A stretch of 64,000 nucleotides of DNA from positions 35,505 to 99,504 of the forward strand of contig CAZLZR010000009.1 of assembly GCA_964564015.1 (NCBI GenBank), read 5' to 3'. The translations under genes and the position numbers were made by a program. Below are positions 52,704 to 61,741 of this stretch, in pieces. The first letter of the stretch is position 1; every line of letters begins with the position of its first letter. The notes beneath the pieces were generated by a model. The model worked only from the letters and a program-made list of their open reading frames with translations, did no database searches and was not told where the DNA came from. This DNA comes from Acetivibrio sp964564015 (GTDB lineage: Bacteria > Bacillota > Clostridia > Acetivibrionales > Acetivibrionaceae).

Positions 52704-53051
52704 CTATCCCTTTTTAACTTCCTTAATAGTATCTATAGTTTCATTACACTTTTTACAAACTCTATCTTTATCGCCAGTTTCCAGTATTTTCTTACCAACT
52801 TTTGTCGGCTTTCCGCATCTAGGACACACTAGCATAACATTTGAGCTGTGTATAGGTGACTCCTGATGAATAATTCCACCTTGTTGAGTCTGTGATCTTG
52901 GTTTTTTGTGTTTTGTAGACATGTTGACGCCTTCTACCAAAACTCTGCTGTTTTCAGGATAAACCGCAAGCACTTTTCCCTTTTTGCTCACATCCTTACC
53001 GTTCAATACGATAACAGTATCGCCCTTTTTTACATGGACCTTATTGTTCAC
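52704..53051 (-). CDS. rplX: 50S ribosomal protein L24
   Basis: The start is GTG 53051 behind GGAGGAGGCGG. The 115-residue protein has the KOW stretch VKKGDTVIVLNGKDVSKKGK, NMSTKHKKPRSQTQQGGI and a zinc-like CPRCGKPTKVG...CKKC. L24 starts 50S assembly. Normal length. Confidence 0.97.
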   Translation of the reverse strand: MNNKVHVKKGDTVIVLNGKDVSKKGKVLAVYPENSRVLVEGVNMSTKHKKPRSQTQQGGIIHQESPIHSSNVMLVCPRCGKPTKVGKKILETGDKDRVCKKCNETIDTIKEVKKG

Positions 53052-53069
53052 TGTAAGCCGCCTCCTCCC

Positions 53070-53438
53070 TTATAATACTTCTGGTGCGAGGGACAAAATT
53101 TTCATATATTCATTATCCCTTAATTCTCTTGCAACAGGGCCAAATATACGTGTTCCTCTTGGATTCTTATCATCTTTAATTATTACTGCAGCATTCTCAT
53201 CAAATTTTATATATGAACCGTCTGCTCTTCTAACTCCTCTTTTCGAGCGAACAATAACACATTTTACTACATCGCCTTTTTTAACAACACCACCGGGTGT
53301 TGCATCTTTAACCGAAGCTACGATTACATCTCCTATATTGGCATACTTTCTCCAGGAACCACCGAGTACCTTTATGCACATCAGTCTTTTTGCCCCAGTA
53401 TTATCAGCAACCTTAAGAGTTGATTGTACTTGAATCAT
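53070..53438 (-). CDS. rplN: 50S ribosomal protein L14
   Basis: The 122-residue protein begins MIQVQSTLKVADNTGAKRLM and has GDVIVASVKDATPGG and the end RDNEYMKILSLAPEVL, all standard for L14. ATG follows GGAGG. Normal length. Confidence 0.98.
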   Translation of the reverse strand: MIQVQSTLKVADNTGAKRLMCIKVLGGSWRKYANIGDVIVASVKDATPGGVVKKGDVVKCVIVRSKRGVRRADGSYIKFDENAAVIIKDDKNPRGTRIFGPVARELRDNEYMKILSLAPEVL

Positions 53439-53462
53439 GGTTGTACCTCCTTTCGATCATTA

Positions 53463-53720
53463 CTAACGGGCTCTTTCAATAATTTCTACCAGTCTCCATC
53501 TTTTGTCTTTACTAAGTGGTCTGGTTTCCATAACTTTGACTTTATCTCCAACTTTACATTCGTTCTTCTCATCATGAGCCTTGAGCTTATAAGTTGTCTT
53601 TATAAACTTCTTATAAAGAGGATGTTTTACAGCACTTTCTATACTAACAACGATTGTCTTATCCATTTTATCGCTGGTAACCTTACCAACTCTTGTTTTC
53701 CTTAATGCTCTTTCTTCCAA
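53463..53720 (-). CDS. rpsQ: 30S ribosomal protein S17
   Basis: The 85-residue protein has RKTRVGKVTSDKMDKTIVVS, HPLYKKFIKTTYKLKAHDE and GDKVKVMETRPLSKDKRWRL, the S17 OB fold. ATG follows GGGAGG. Normal length. Confidence 0.98.
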   Translation of the reverse strand: MEERALRKTRVGKVTSDKMDKTIVVSIESAVKHPLYKKFIKTTYKLKAHDEKNECKVGDKVKVMETRPLSKDKRWRLVEIIERAR

Positions 53721-53747
53721 TGAATTTACCTCCCTTCAAGGTATTAA

Positions 53748-53951
53748 TCAAGCCTCTATACCCTTTAACTCTCTTTCCCTCATTATAGTCTTAATGCGAG
53801 CTATTGACTTCTTAACATCCTTAAGCTTCATAGGGTTTTCAAGTTGGTTGGTAGCATGTTGAAATCTCAATTTAAACAATTCCGACTTTAATTCCCCGAG
53901 CTCTTTTTGTAATTCAGCTTGTGATTTTTCCTTTATCTCATTAGCTTTCAT
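53748..53951 (-). CDS. rpmC: 50S ribosomal protein L29
   Basis: Start is ATG 53951 (MKANEIKEKSQAELQKELGE), overlapping the end of rplP by 11 bp; the site GGTGGTGAAG lies in rplP. The 67-residue two-helix protein has KLRFQHATNQLENPMKLKDV. L29 lies at the exit tunnel and helps bind trigger factor and SRP. Confidence 0.97.
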   Translation of the reverse strand: MKANEIKEKSQAELQKELGELKSELFKLRFQHATNQLENPMKLKDVKKSIARIKTIMRERELKGIEA

Positions 53952-54378
53952 TTGCTTCACCACCCACTTCATCTTCACGTGCTACAAATTTACACTTAAT
54001 GGGAAGTTTGTGCATAGCAAGTCTTAACGCTTCCCTTGCAGTCTCTTCCGGAACTCCAGCAATTTCAAACAGGATTCTACCTGGTTTAACTACTGCCACC
54101 CAATATTCAGGTGATCCTTTACCACTACCCATACGTGTTTCAGCTGGCTTTGCTGTAACCGGTTTGTCTGGAAAAATCTTTATCCAAACCTGACCGCCTC
54201 TTTTGATAAAACGTGTCATAGCTACCCTGGCAGCCTCAATCTGATTGCTTGTTATCCATGCCGGTTCAGTAGCTTGCAAACCAAAATCGCCATGTACAAC
54301 TCTGTTTCCTCTTGTTGCCACGCCTCTCATTCTACCTCTTTGAACTTTTCTACGTTTTACTCTTTTAGGCATTAACAT
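53941..54378 (-). CDS. rplP: 50S ribosomal protein L16
   Basis: The 145-residue protein has MPKRVKRRKVQRGRMRGVAT, GQVWIKIFPDKPVTAKPAET and KFVAREDEVG of L16. ATG 54378 overlaps the rpsC stop by one base (TAATG); GGAGGA at 8 nt favours it over the ATG two codons later. Confidence 0.97.
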   Translation of the reverse strand: MLMPKRVKRRKVQRGRMRGVATRGNRVVHGDFGLQATEPAWITSNQIEAARVAMTRFIKRGGQVWIKIFPDKPVTAKPAETRMGSGKGSPEYWVAVVKPGRILFEIAGVPEETAREALRLAMHKLPIKCKFVAREDEVGGEANES

Positions 54379-55046
54379 TATTTATCTCCTCCTTCCGTCT
54401 TTCTTTCCCTTTTGACAGCTGGAAGAACTTCACCCTTGTATATCCACACTTTAACACCTAATTTTCCGTAGGTTGTGTCTGCCTCTGCAAATCCATAATC
54501 TACGTCTGCTCTAAGTGTTTGAAGTGGAATAGTACCTTCATGATAATGTTCGGTTCTCGCTATTTCAGCTCCGCCAAGACGACCTGCAACAGAAGTCTTT
54601 ATACCCTTCGCTCCAAGCTTCATTGCTCTTGACATTGCCTGCTTCATTGCTCTTCTGAAAGAAATTCTTTTTTCAAGCTGAGAAGCTATACCTTCAGCAA
54701 CTATCTGTGAATCCAACTCAGGAACCTTGATTTCAGTAATGTTTATCAATACGTTTTTCTGAGTCATTTTTTCAAGCTGCTTTCTGAGCTCTTCAATACC
54801 TGCACCACCTTTTCCAATTACGAGACCAGGTTTAGCAGTATTAACATTAACTTTAACTTTATTTGCAGCTCTTTCTATTTCAATTCTTGAAATTCCAGAT
54901 GAATACAACTTTTTCTTAATGAACTTTCTGATTTTGAAATCTTCTACAAGAAATTCACTAAAGTTCTTATTACCAGCATACCATTTGGTATCCCAATCTT
55001 TTATAATACCTATTCTTAGGCCATGAGGATTAACCTTTTGTCCCAT
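54378..55046 (-). CDS. rpsC: 30S ribosomal protein S3
   Basis: The 222-residue protein begins MGQKVNPHGLRIGIIKDWDT and contains the KH domain GLVIGKGGAGIEELRKQLEK and the C-terminal GGAEIARTEHYHEGTIPLQT. S3 lines the mRNA entry. ATG follows AGGAGG. Normal length. Confidence 0.98.
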   Translation of the reverse strand: MGQKVNPHGLRIGIIKDWDTKWYAGNKNFSEFLVEDFKIRKFIKKKLYSSGISRIEIERAANKVKVNVNTAKPGLVIGKGGAGIEELRKQLEKMTQKNVLINITEIKVPELDSQIVAEGIASQLEKRISFRRAMKQAMSRAMKLGAKGIKTSVAGRLGGAEIARTEHYHEGTIPLQTLRADVDYGFAEADTTYGKLGVKVWIYKGEVLPAVKRERKTEGGDK

Positions 55047-55065
55047 TATCCACCCTCCTTTTCTA

Positions 55066-55545
55066 TTAGCTTCTTTCCTTAACTACTAGTGTAATGTGAC
55101 TGGTTCTTTTTCTGATTCTGTTTGCTCTACCTTGAGCTCTTGGCATAATTCTCTTTAAAGTAGGTCCCTGATTTGCAAATCCATCTGCTATATACAATTT
55201 GTCTCTATCAAGATTGTTATTATTTACAGCATTTGATTCAGCTGACCTTAAGAGTTTGAACAATATCTCTGAAGCTGCTTTTGGAGTATACCTCAAAATA
55301 CCGTATGCCTCATCAATATTCTTATTTTTAATAAGATCCATTACAATTTTAACTTTTCTTGATGATATTCTTGCATACATTAAAACTGCCTTACCTTGAT
55401 CCTTACCTATACCCAATTCTTTTCTTTCAGCCTTTGTAAGCACTGCAGGCTTCTTTGATTTTGTATGTTTTGAATTATAAACTTCCAATAAATTTTGTTT
55501 ATTTTCAAGAAGTTCCGCTTGTTCTTTTTTAGCTTTTGCTGCCAA
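55066..55545 (-). CDS. rplV: 50S ribosomal protein L22 with long N-terminal extension
   Basis: The start is TTG 55545, chosen because AAAGGAGG lies 8 nt upstream; no site precedes the internal ATG in VLMYARISSRKV. The 159-residue protein is about 45 residues longer than usual. The extra N-terminus is Lys/Glu-rich (KKEQAELLENKQNLLEVYN, then KHTKSKKPAVLTKAERKEL), followed by the normal L22 core (ARISSRKVKIVMDLI) and the beta hairpin with MPRAQGRANRIRKRTSHITL that lines the exit tunnel. The extension should lie on the solvent side. Confidence 0.95.
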   Translation of the reverse strand: MAAKAKKEQAELLENKQNLLEVYNSKHTKSKKPAVLTKAERKELGIGKDQGKAVLMYARISSRKVKIVMDLIKNKNIDEAYGILRYTPKAASEILFKLLRSAESNAVNNNNLDRDKLYIADGFANQGPTLKRIMPRAQGRANRIRKRTSHITLVVKERS

Positions 55546-55577
55546 TTGGAATTCCTCCTTTCATTGTAGAATTACTT

Positions 55578-55862
55578 TTACTTTAATGCTGTAGACCTTT
55601 CAGTGTGATTTCCGTGTCCTTTAAAGGTCCTTGTTGGAGCAAATTCTCCAAGTTTGTGTCCAACCATTTCTTCTGTAATATACACAGGTACATGTTTTCT
55701 TCCATCATGCACAGCTATTGTATGTCCAACCATCTGAGGAAAAATTGTTGATGCTCTTGACCAACTTTTCAAAACCTTCTTTTCATTCTGAGCATTCATT
55801 TCTTCTATTCTCTTCAGAAGTTTATCGTGTACAAATGGTCCCTTTTTAATCGATCTGCTCAT
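55578..55862 (-). CDS. rpsS: 30S ribosomal protein S19
   Basis: Start is ATG 55862 (MSRSIKKGPFVHDKLLKRIE) behind AAAGGAGG. The 94-residue protein has TIFPQMVGHTIAVHDGRKHV and GEFAPTRTFKGHGNH of S19. Normal length. Confidence 0.98.
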   Translation of the reverse strand: MSRSIKKGPFVHDKLLKRIEEMNAQNEKKVLKSWSRASTIFPQMVGHTIAVHDGRKHVPVYITEEMVGHKLGEFAPTRTFKGHGNHTERSTALK

Positions 55863-55936
55863 TAAGCCATGTCCTCCTTTCATTCACTTCTTGCGTCCAT
55901 CCCAGTATTGTTATAATCATCTTTTTAAACAATCTA

Positions 55937-56770
55937 TTATTTCTGGTTCCTTCTCTTAACAATAAACTTGTCGGATGCTTTCTTTTTCTTTCTTGTCTTT
56001 AATCCAAGTGTTGGTTTACCCCAAGGAGTAACAGGACTTGGTCTTCCTATAGGTGATTTACCTTCTCCACCACCGTGAGGGTGATCAACAGGGTTCATAA
56101 CAACACCACGAACTGTAGGTCTTATACCCATCCATCTCTTTCTTCCAGCTTTACCGATTGAAACATTTTCATGCTCATGATTACCAACTGTACCGATTGT
56201 TGCTTTACAGTTCAATCTGAACATTCTTACTTCACCGGATGGAAGTCTGATCTGTGCATAGTCATTTTCCTTTGCCATTAGCTGTGCAGAAATACCTGCC
56301 GATCTGACAAGCTGAGCACCTTTCCCAGGCTTTAATTCAATGTTGTGTAACAATGTACCAACTGGGATATTGTTCAACTGGAGCGCATTTCCTGGTTTGA
56401 TATCAGCATTTTCGCCCGATTCAACAAAATCTCCTACTTTAAGGCCTTCAGGAGCTATAATATATCTTTTTTCTCCATCAGCATAATTCAATAATGCAAT
56501 GTTTGCACTTCTGTTTGGATCATACTCTATAGCAGTAACTTTAGCCTTAATTCCATCTTTATCCCTTTTGAAATCTATTACTCTGTACTTTTGTTTTGCT
56601 CCTCCACCCTGGTGGCGAACAGTAATCCTACCGTATGAGTTTCTACCCGCATTTTTCTTTAAAGGCTCTAACAAAGATTTTTCTGGCTCTTTCTTTGTTA
56701 TTTCGTCAAATGTAAGAACTGACATGCCTCTTCTTGCAGGAGAAGTAGGGTTATACTTTTTAACAGGCAT
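55937..56770 (-). CDS. rplB: 50S ribosomal protein L2
   Basis: The 277-residue protein starts MPVKKYNPTSPARRGMSVLT and has the peptidyl-transferase-near GVVMNPVDHPHGGGEGKSPI and the basic C-terminus. L2 is needed for subunit association. ATG follows GGAGTG. Normal length. Confidence 0.98.
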   Translation of the reverse strand: MPVKKYNPTSPARRGMSVLTFDEITKKEPEKSLLEPLKKNAGRNSYGRITVRHQGGGAKQKYRVIDFKRDKDGIKAKVTAIEYDPNRSANIALLNYADGEKRYIIAPEGLKVGDFVESGENADIKPGNALQLNNIPVGTLLHNIELKPGKGAQLVRSAGISAQLMAKENDYAQIRLPSGEVRMFRLNCKATIGTVGNHEHENVSIGKAGRKRWMGIRPTVRGVVMNPVDHPHGGGEGKSPIGRPSPVTPWGKPTLGLKTRKKKKASDKFIVKRRNQK

Positions 56771-56813
56771 TTGTTTTTCACTCCTTTATAAATCTTACCT
56801 CAAAAGATTATGC

Positions 56814-57167
56814 TTATTGAGTTACTCCGAATTCTTCAATACTTGTCTTAAGTTTCTTACTGACAGTAGCAGCTTTACCGCCTTTAGTCAAATACGAAGC
56901 AGTTTTTGGATCAGTATCAATTTTAACAATTGCTTTTTTCCAATCCGGCCTATATCCTTGATGAACACCCATTCTTTTTTGCTTTCCTTCGCAATTAACT
57001 GTATTAACCTTAAGAACTCTAACGTTAAATAACTTTTCAACTGCTTGCTTAATTTCGGTTTTTGTTGCTTTAACATCAACAATAAAGGTGTACTTTCCAG
57101 TTATCGCTTCCATATTACTCTTTTCAGTAATATGAGGTCTCTTTATAATATCTTCAGCTAATCTCAT
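56814..57167 (-). CDS. rplW: 50S ribosomal protein L23
   Basis: The 117-residue protein has IIKRPHITEKSNMEAITGKY, FIVDVKATKTEIKQAVEKLF and KKAIVKIDTD of L23. It is slightly longer than usual at the C-terminus. Its ATG overlaps the rplD stop by one base. Confidence 0.97.
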   Translation of the reverse strand: MRLAEDIIKRPHITEKSNMEAITGKYTFIVDVKATKTEIKQAVEKLFNVRVLKVNTVNCEGKQKRMGVHQGYRPDWKKAIVKIDTDPKTASYLTKGGKAATVSKKLKTSIEEFGVTQ

Positions 57168-57790
57168 TATGCGTACACCTCCTCAACCTTGGATACAGCA
57201 TCCTTTGTAATTATAAGCTTGTTGTGCTTAACTATATCGTATACATTAATAGTGTTTGCAAGCAGAGTTTTTATTCCTGGAATATTATTTGCTGATCTTT
57301 CAACATTTTCGTTCTTATCAGCTATTAATACTACCGCAGTTCCCTCAATTTTAAGATTCTTGAGTACTTCTGCCATTTGTTTTGTCTTTATTTTATCGAA
57401 ATTCAACGAATCGAGAACTATTATTTCATTCTCACTTACTTTTGATGAAAGCACAGACTTTAATGCAAGTCTTTTAACTTTCTTCGGAAGTGTGTATCTG
57501 TAGCTCCTTGGTTTAGGACCTAGAACAATACCACCTTTGATCCATTGTGCAGAACGAATACTTCCTTGTCTTGCTCTACCAGTACCTTTTTGTTTCCATG
57601 GCTTTATACCACCGCCACGAACTTCGCTTTTTGTCTTTGTGGACTGAGTACCCTGTCTTTTATTTGCCAACTGGTTCACAACTACCTGATGAACCACTTC
57701 TTTATTTACATCAATACCAAAAACAGCTTCACTTAAATTTATATCTCCAACTACCTTACCGCTCATATCATATAAATCAACTTTTGGCAT
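57167..57790 (-). CDS. rplD: 50S ribosomal protein L4
   Basis: The 207-residue protein has NKRQGTQSTKTKSEVRGGGI, KPWKQKGTGRARQGSIRSAQ and the C-terminal half with NIPGIKTLLANTINVYDI. In E. coli L4 represses the S10 operon through its leader; the leader here has a hairpin that might serve a similar purpose. ATG follows AGGAGG. Confidence 0.98.
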   Translation of the reverse strand: MPKVDLYDMSGKVVGDINLSEAVFGIDVNKEVVHQVVVNQLANKRQGTQSTKTKSEVRGGGIKPWKQKGTGRARQGSIRSAQWIKGGIVLGPKPRSYRYTLPKKVKRLALKSVLSSKVSENEIIVLDSLNFDKIKTKQMAEVLKNLKIEGTAVVLIADKNENVERSANNIPGIKTLLANTINVYDIVKHNKLIITKDAVSKVEEVYA

Positions 57791-57813
57791 TTTACTTCCT
57801 CCTTTCGCCTTTT

Positions 57814-58452
57814 CTATTTACCTGACTTAACAGTGTTCTTTATAATTACAAGACCACCTTTTGCACCCGGAACAGCTCCCTTAACCAATAAAAGGTTTTT
57901 CTCAGCATCTACGCGAACTATATCAAGATTTTGAACTGTTACTCTGTCAACACCCATGTGTCCCGGAAGTTTTTTACCTTTGAAAACTCTTGCAGGATTG
58001 GTGTTCGCACCCATGGAACCAACTCTTCTATGATACATGGAACCGTGAGTTTCCTTACCTCTTTGGTGACCATATCTCTTGATAACACCTGCAAATCCTT
58101 TACCTTTTGAAATTCCTGTAACGTCAATCTTCTCACCATTTGCGAACATATCAGCTACTTTGATTTCCTGACCTACTTCATATTTATCAAAGTCATCAGC
58201 ACGGAATTCTCTGACATACTTTTTAGGTGCTACTTTAACCTTTGAGAATTGACCCTTTTGAGGTTTGGTTAGCCTCTTTTCATTTACATCAGCAAATCCG
58301 ACTTTAACAGCGCCGTATCCATCTGTTTCAACTGTCTTTTTCTGTATTACAGTACATGGACCAGCTTGAATAACTGTAACCGGAATTACCAAACCATGAT
58401 CATCAAATATCTGTGTCATTCCGATTTTTGTTCCTAAAATAAATTTGTTCAT
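57814..58452 (-). CDS. rplC: 50S ribosomal protein L3
   Basis: The 212-residue protein starts MNKFILGTKIGMTQIFDDHG and has KGKGFAGVIKRYGHQRGKET and HGSMYHRRVGSMGANTNPAR of L3. ATG follows AGGAGGG. Normal length. Confidence 0.98.
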   Translation of the reverse strand: MNKFILGTKIGMTQIFDDHGLVIPVTVIQAGPCTVIQKKTVETDGYGAVKVGFADVNEKRLTKPQKGQFSKVKVAPKKYVREFRADDFDKYEVGQEIKVADMFANGEKIDVTGISKGKGFAGVIKRYGHQRGKETHGSMYHRRVGSMGANTNPARVFKGKKLPGHMGVDRVTVQNLDIVRVDAEKNLLLVKGAVPGAKGGLVIIKNTVKSGK

Positions 58453-58546
58453 CTAAATTTCCCTCCTGTGGTTATTGGTTCACTCTTACATACCAGCATA
58501 ATACGTCTTTATGTGAACTTGACCTTATTTTGAAAGCAATTACTAA

Positions 58547-58858
58547 TTAAAGTTTTATTTCTATGTCAACACCAGCTGGCAAATCCAATTTCATAAGTGC
58601 ATCTACTGTCTTAGGTGTTGGGAGCAGTATATCGATCAATCTCTTGTGAGTTCTCATTTCAAACTGCTCACGGGAATCTTTATACTTATGTGGAGCTCTT
58701 AATATCGTTATGATTTCCTTTTCTGTAGGTAACGGCACCGGCCCCGACACTTGTGCCCCAGTTCTCTTTGCAGTATCAACTATTTTTTCAGCTGACTGGT
58801 CAAGAACCTGATGATCAAATGCTTTCAATCTGATTCTGATTTTTTGTTTGTTTGCCAT
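58547..58858 (-). CDS. rpsJ: 30S ribosomal protein S10
   Basis: The 103-residue protein has KQKIRIRLKAFDHQVLDQSA, GPVPLPTEKEIITILRAPHK and SREQFEMRTHKRLIDILLPT of S10 (also NusE in antitermination). ATG follows AAGGAGGA. It is the first gene of the cluster; no tuf or fus gene lies upstream. Confidence 0.98.
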   Translation of the reverse strand: MANKQKIRIRLKAFDHQVLDQSAEKIVDTAKRTGAQVSGPVPLPTEKEIITILRAPHKYKDSREQFEMRTHKRLIDILLPTPKTVDALMKLDLPAGVDIEIKL

Positions 58859-58901
58859 ACATAATCCTCCTTAAATTTGTTACGTACAACAAGATTTTTA
58901 T

Positions 58902-58984
58902 CTGTACACTATGCCGGGTGTTTCCTGTTCGCTTGTATAAAAACCCAGGGTAATTACATGCCTGACGGCAGTTTAACCTGGGCC
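58902..58984 (-). promoter_or_regulatory. Putative attenuator in the S10 operon leader
   Basis: On the minus strand CCCAGG (complement 58977-58982) pairs with CCTGGG (58944-58949), enclosing a second stem TGCC-GTCA-GGCA and running into TTTTTAT. This is a terminator-like hairpin about 80 nt before rpsJ, inside the leader. CTGTACA (59026-59032) can pair with TGTACAG (58902-58908) and CCGGG (59043-59047) with CCCGG (58914-58918) across it, offering a long-range alternative fold. Confidence 0.6.
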
Positions 58985-59136
58985 AAAATAAACAAATTAA
59001 TGCACAGTTCATATACATCGCAAAATGTACAGTGACTTGTCGCCCGGTTTCTTAGAATCGGACATTCTCCACAAAAGTTACCTACTAAATAGTAGCAATC
59101 TCCTGTTTCATCGTATGCCACGCCACAACATTCAAT

Positions 59137-59165
59137 ATTTTACTACACAAATATATATTTTTCAA
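59137..59165 (-). promoter_or_regulatory. Promoter of the S10 operon
   Basis: On the minus strand TTGAAA (complement 59160-59165), 17 bp, TAAAAT (59137-59142). It gives a leader of about 270 nt before rpsJ, long enough for the attenuator described at 58902-58984. Confidence 0.6.
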
Positions 59166-59483
59166 GTACTTTTTTAAATATTTGCAGAATGTTATAAGTT
59201 GTTTTTATTGGTAAGTATAGCTATTCTTATCCAACAACTTAATTTTCCGTATATACCTTATGAAAGGATCTATCTCACTTCCTACGTCTACATACGTGTT
59301 TGAGCCTTAAATTAAGAATTTGCTAAATAAATTCATGAAAAATTCCGAAAATAGATTTGTAGTTTTATTTATAATTTTGTTAAAAAATTATTTTATTGAA
59401 ATAAACATTGAAGAAGTTTATTAATGATAATATCTTTTGCACGTCATTTCTGATTTTTCTCACAGTATTAAGGAGGTCTTTAA

Positions 59484-61741
59484 ATGCTTGACAGACCTAT
59501 TTCCATAGCGCTACTTATTAATGAAGTAGAGGGTGATTACCATGAGATACTTTTAAAAGGTATAAATGCAGCCTCTGACAATTTGGGTGTAAACTTAATA
59601 GTATTAGTCGGAAAGCCACTATATTCACCAGATAAATATGAATATAACCACAACATCTCATATGAATTAATAAATTTTGACAAAATTGATGGTGTGATAG
59701 TATCATCCGGCTCTATTGCTAAATACACTGATGAAAACCAGTTATATATGTTTATTAAAAAGATCCCTGTACCTGTAGTCTCTATTTCACTACCCTTCGG
59801 AGTCTCTTGCTGTGTGGATAACAGAAAAGGTTTTAATGAATTGATTAATCATTTAATAAATTACCATAACAAAAAGCACATAGCATTTATTACAGGACCG
59901 GAACTTCATAGTGAGTCTCTAGAAAGACTTCAAGTATATATTGATACACTGCATGAAAACAATCTTCCATTTAATAAAGATTTAATAATACACGGTAATT
60001 TTACATGTGCTTCAGCTGTTGAAGCTGTTAGTAAGTTTTTAAAAAAAGGTCTGGAATTTGATTCCATAGTCTGTTCCAATGATGAAATGGCTATTGGTGC
60101 TATAAGGGTTTTGAAAGCTAACAATATCAAAGTGCCTGAAGAAATATCAGTTACTGGTTTTGATAACATACCGTCCTCTTCTTTAAACCACCTGACAACA
60201 GTTCATCAACCTATTTATGAACTGGGTTATAATTCAGTTGAATTATTATTTAATCTTATAACAAAAAACAAATTTGAAGTAAGATTACTCGGAACACAAC
60301 TGGTTATTCGTGAAAGTTGCGGGTGTAAATTTGAAAAATTAATTTCAGAGGAATCTATACTACCTAATGATGAAAATAATCACTCAATTATTGAAGAATT
60401 TGTAGCAATAGCAAAGGATATATTGGTCTCCTCTGAATATGAAACAGCTTTTAAAAAATTTTTTCAGCTTCTTATAGGACACATAAGCGGGAAAGAGCCC
60501 TCTTTTTCCGTTTATCAGTTATTTCGCCACATTGTCGATAATTTAACTGAAGACAACACCTTCTTACTAAACGATATAATGAAAAAATTGAAGTCAACCT
60601 TAATAAGAAACTTTGATTGCGATGCTGTTGAGCATTGCTTTTTTGACCTTTCAAATATTCTTATAGAAAAGTTAGCAAAAAAAAGTGCTACCAGAAGCAG
60701 AAATGTGTTGGATTCCATTAACAATTTACGCCAAGTATTAATTTATTCATTAATTTCAGCTGATAGTCTACAGCATGAGGAAACCTATTTTACAGAAAAA
60801 CTAAGTGAAATAGGTTTGGAAAACTATTATGTTTACATGTTTGAAAAGTCATTTATTTACAACGTTTCCACCACAAATCATTACCTGGGCAACAATAATA
60901 TTCGGCTACTATTTTCAAATGCTAATAGTGACCAAAGCACAATTAAATTTAATGAAATTTTCTCTAATATTCTAAGAAATGACAAAAGCACTTTTCTCGT
61001 ATTTCCGCTTTTTTCCAGGACGAACACCTGGGCATAGCGATATATGAATACTCAGATAGAGTTTATGATGTCTCAATTTTTGAAACTTTATCAGTCTATT
61101 TTTCATGTGCTATAAAAATTTTAACTACTTTAAACTCAAGGAAAAGAATTGAGAATAAATTAAAAGTTGCACTTATGGAACTAGAAAATTATAATGAAAA
61201 ATTAAATTTCTTATCCTACACGGATGAATTGACCGGTTTATACAATAGGAGGGGATTTTATAATTTTTCAGAAAAGTGCTTGGAGTTATATTCGGGAATG
61301 AAAAAAACAGGGTGCTTATTCTTCGCAGATATGGATGGATTAAAGAAAATCAATGATACTTTTGGACATGAAGAAGGTGATATTGCAATACAGTCAATGG
61401 CAGCAATTTTGCAAGAAGCCTTTCGAAAGAATGATATTGTTTGCCGACTTGGCGGAGATGAGTTTGTAATTCTATCCATAGTATCAAATGATTTTAAAGA
61501 AGAAATTGTACAAGAGCGAATTAAAAGACTTGTTAATATTCATAATGAAAAATCTAAAAAACCATATTATATATCCATAAGTGTTGGGTCAGTCATATTT
61601 CAAACAGATGATAAAAAATTAACACTTGATCATCTATTAAGCCAAGCTGACAATTTATTATATGAACAAAAAGAAAGAAAACATTCAAAGGGAGCCAGTA
61701 ACCATGTTAAAGAGGATAACAATAGCATTCATGACAAATGA
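59484..61741 (+). pseudogene. LacI-type ligand-binding/GGDEF diguanylate cyclase, split by a frameshift
   Basis: ATG 59484 follows AAGGAGG. Residues 1 to about 280 resemble the LacI/GalR periplasmic-binding-like domain without its DNA-binding helix (SIALLINEVEGDYHEILLKG, GVIVSSGSIAKY, SIVCSNDEMAIGAIRVLKAN, VTGFDNIP). There is no signal peptide. A helical middle follows. The first frame ends at 61037 with RTNTWA after the T6 run 61009-61014. One more T would give FFQDEHLGIAIYEY, as in the downstream paralog (FFHDEQLGIALYEY), and join the GGDEF domain to a stop at 61739-61741. That domain has RLGGDEF and an I-site RKND five residues before it. The restored protein would have 752 residues. If the shift is real, the sensor and cyclase halves are separated. 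Confidence 0.85.
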
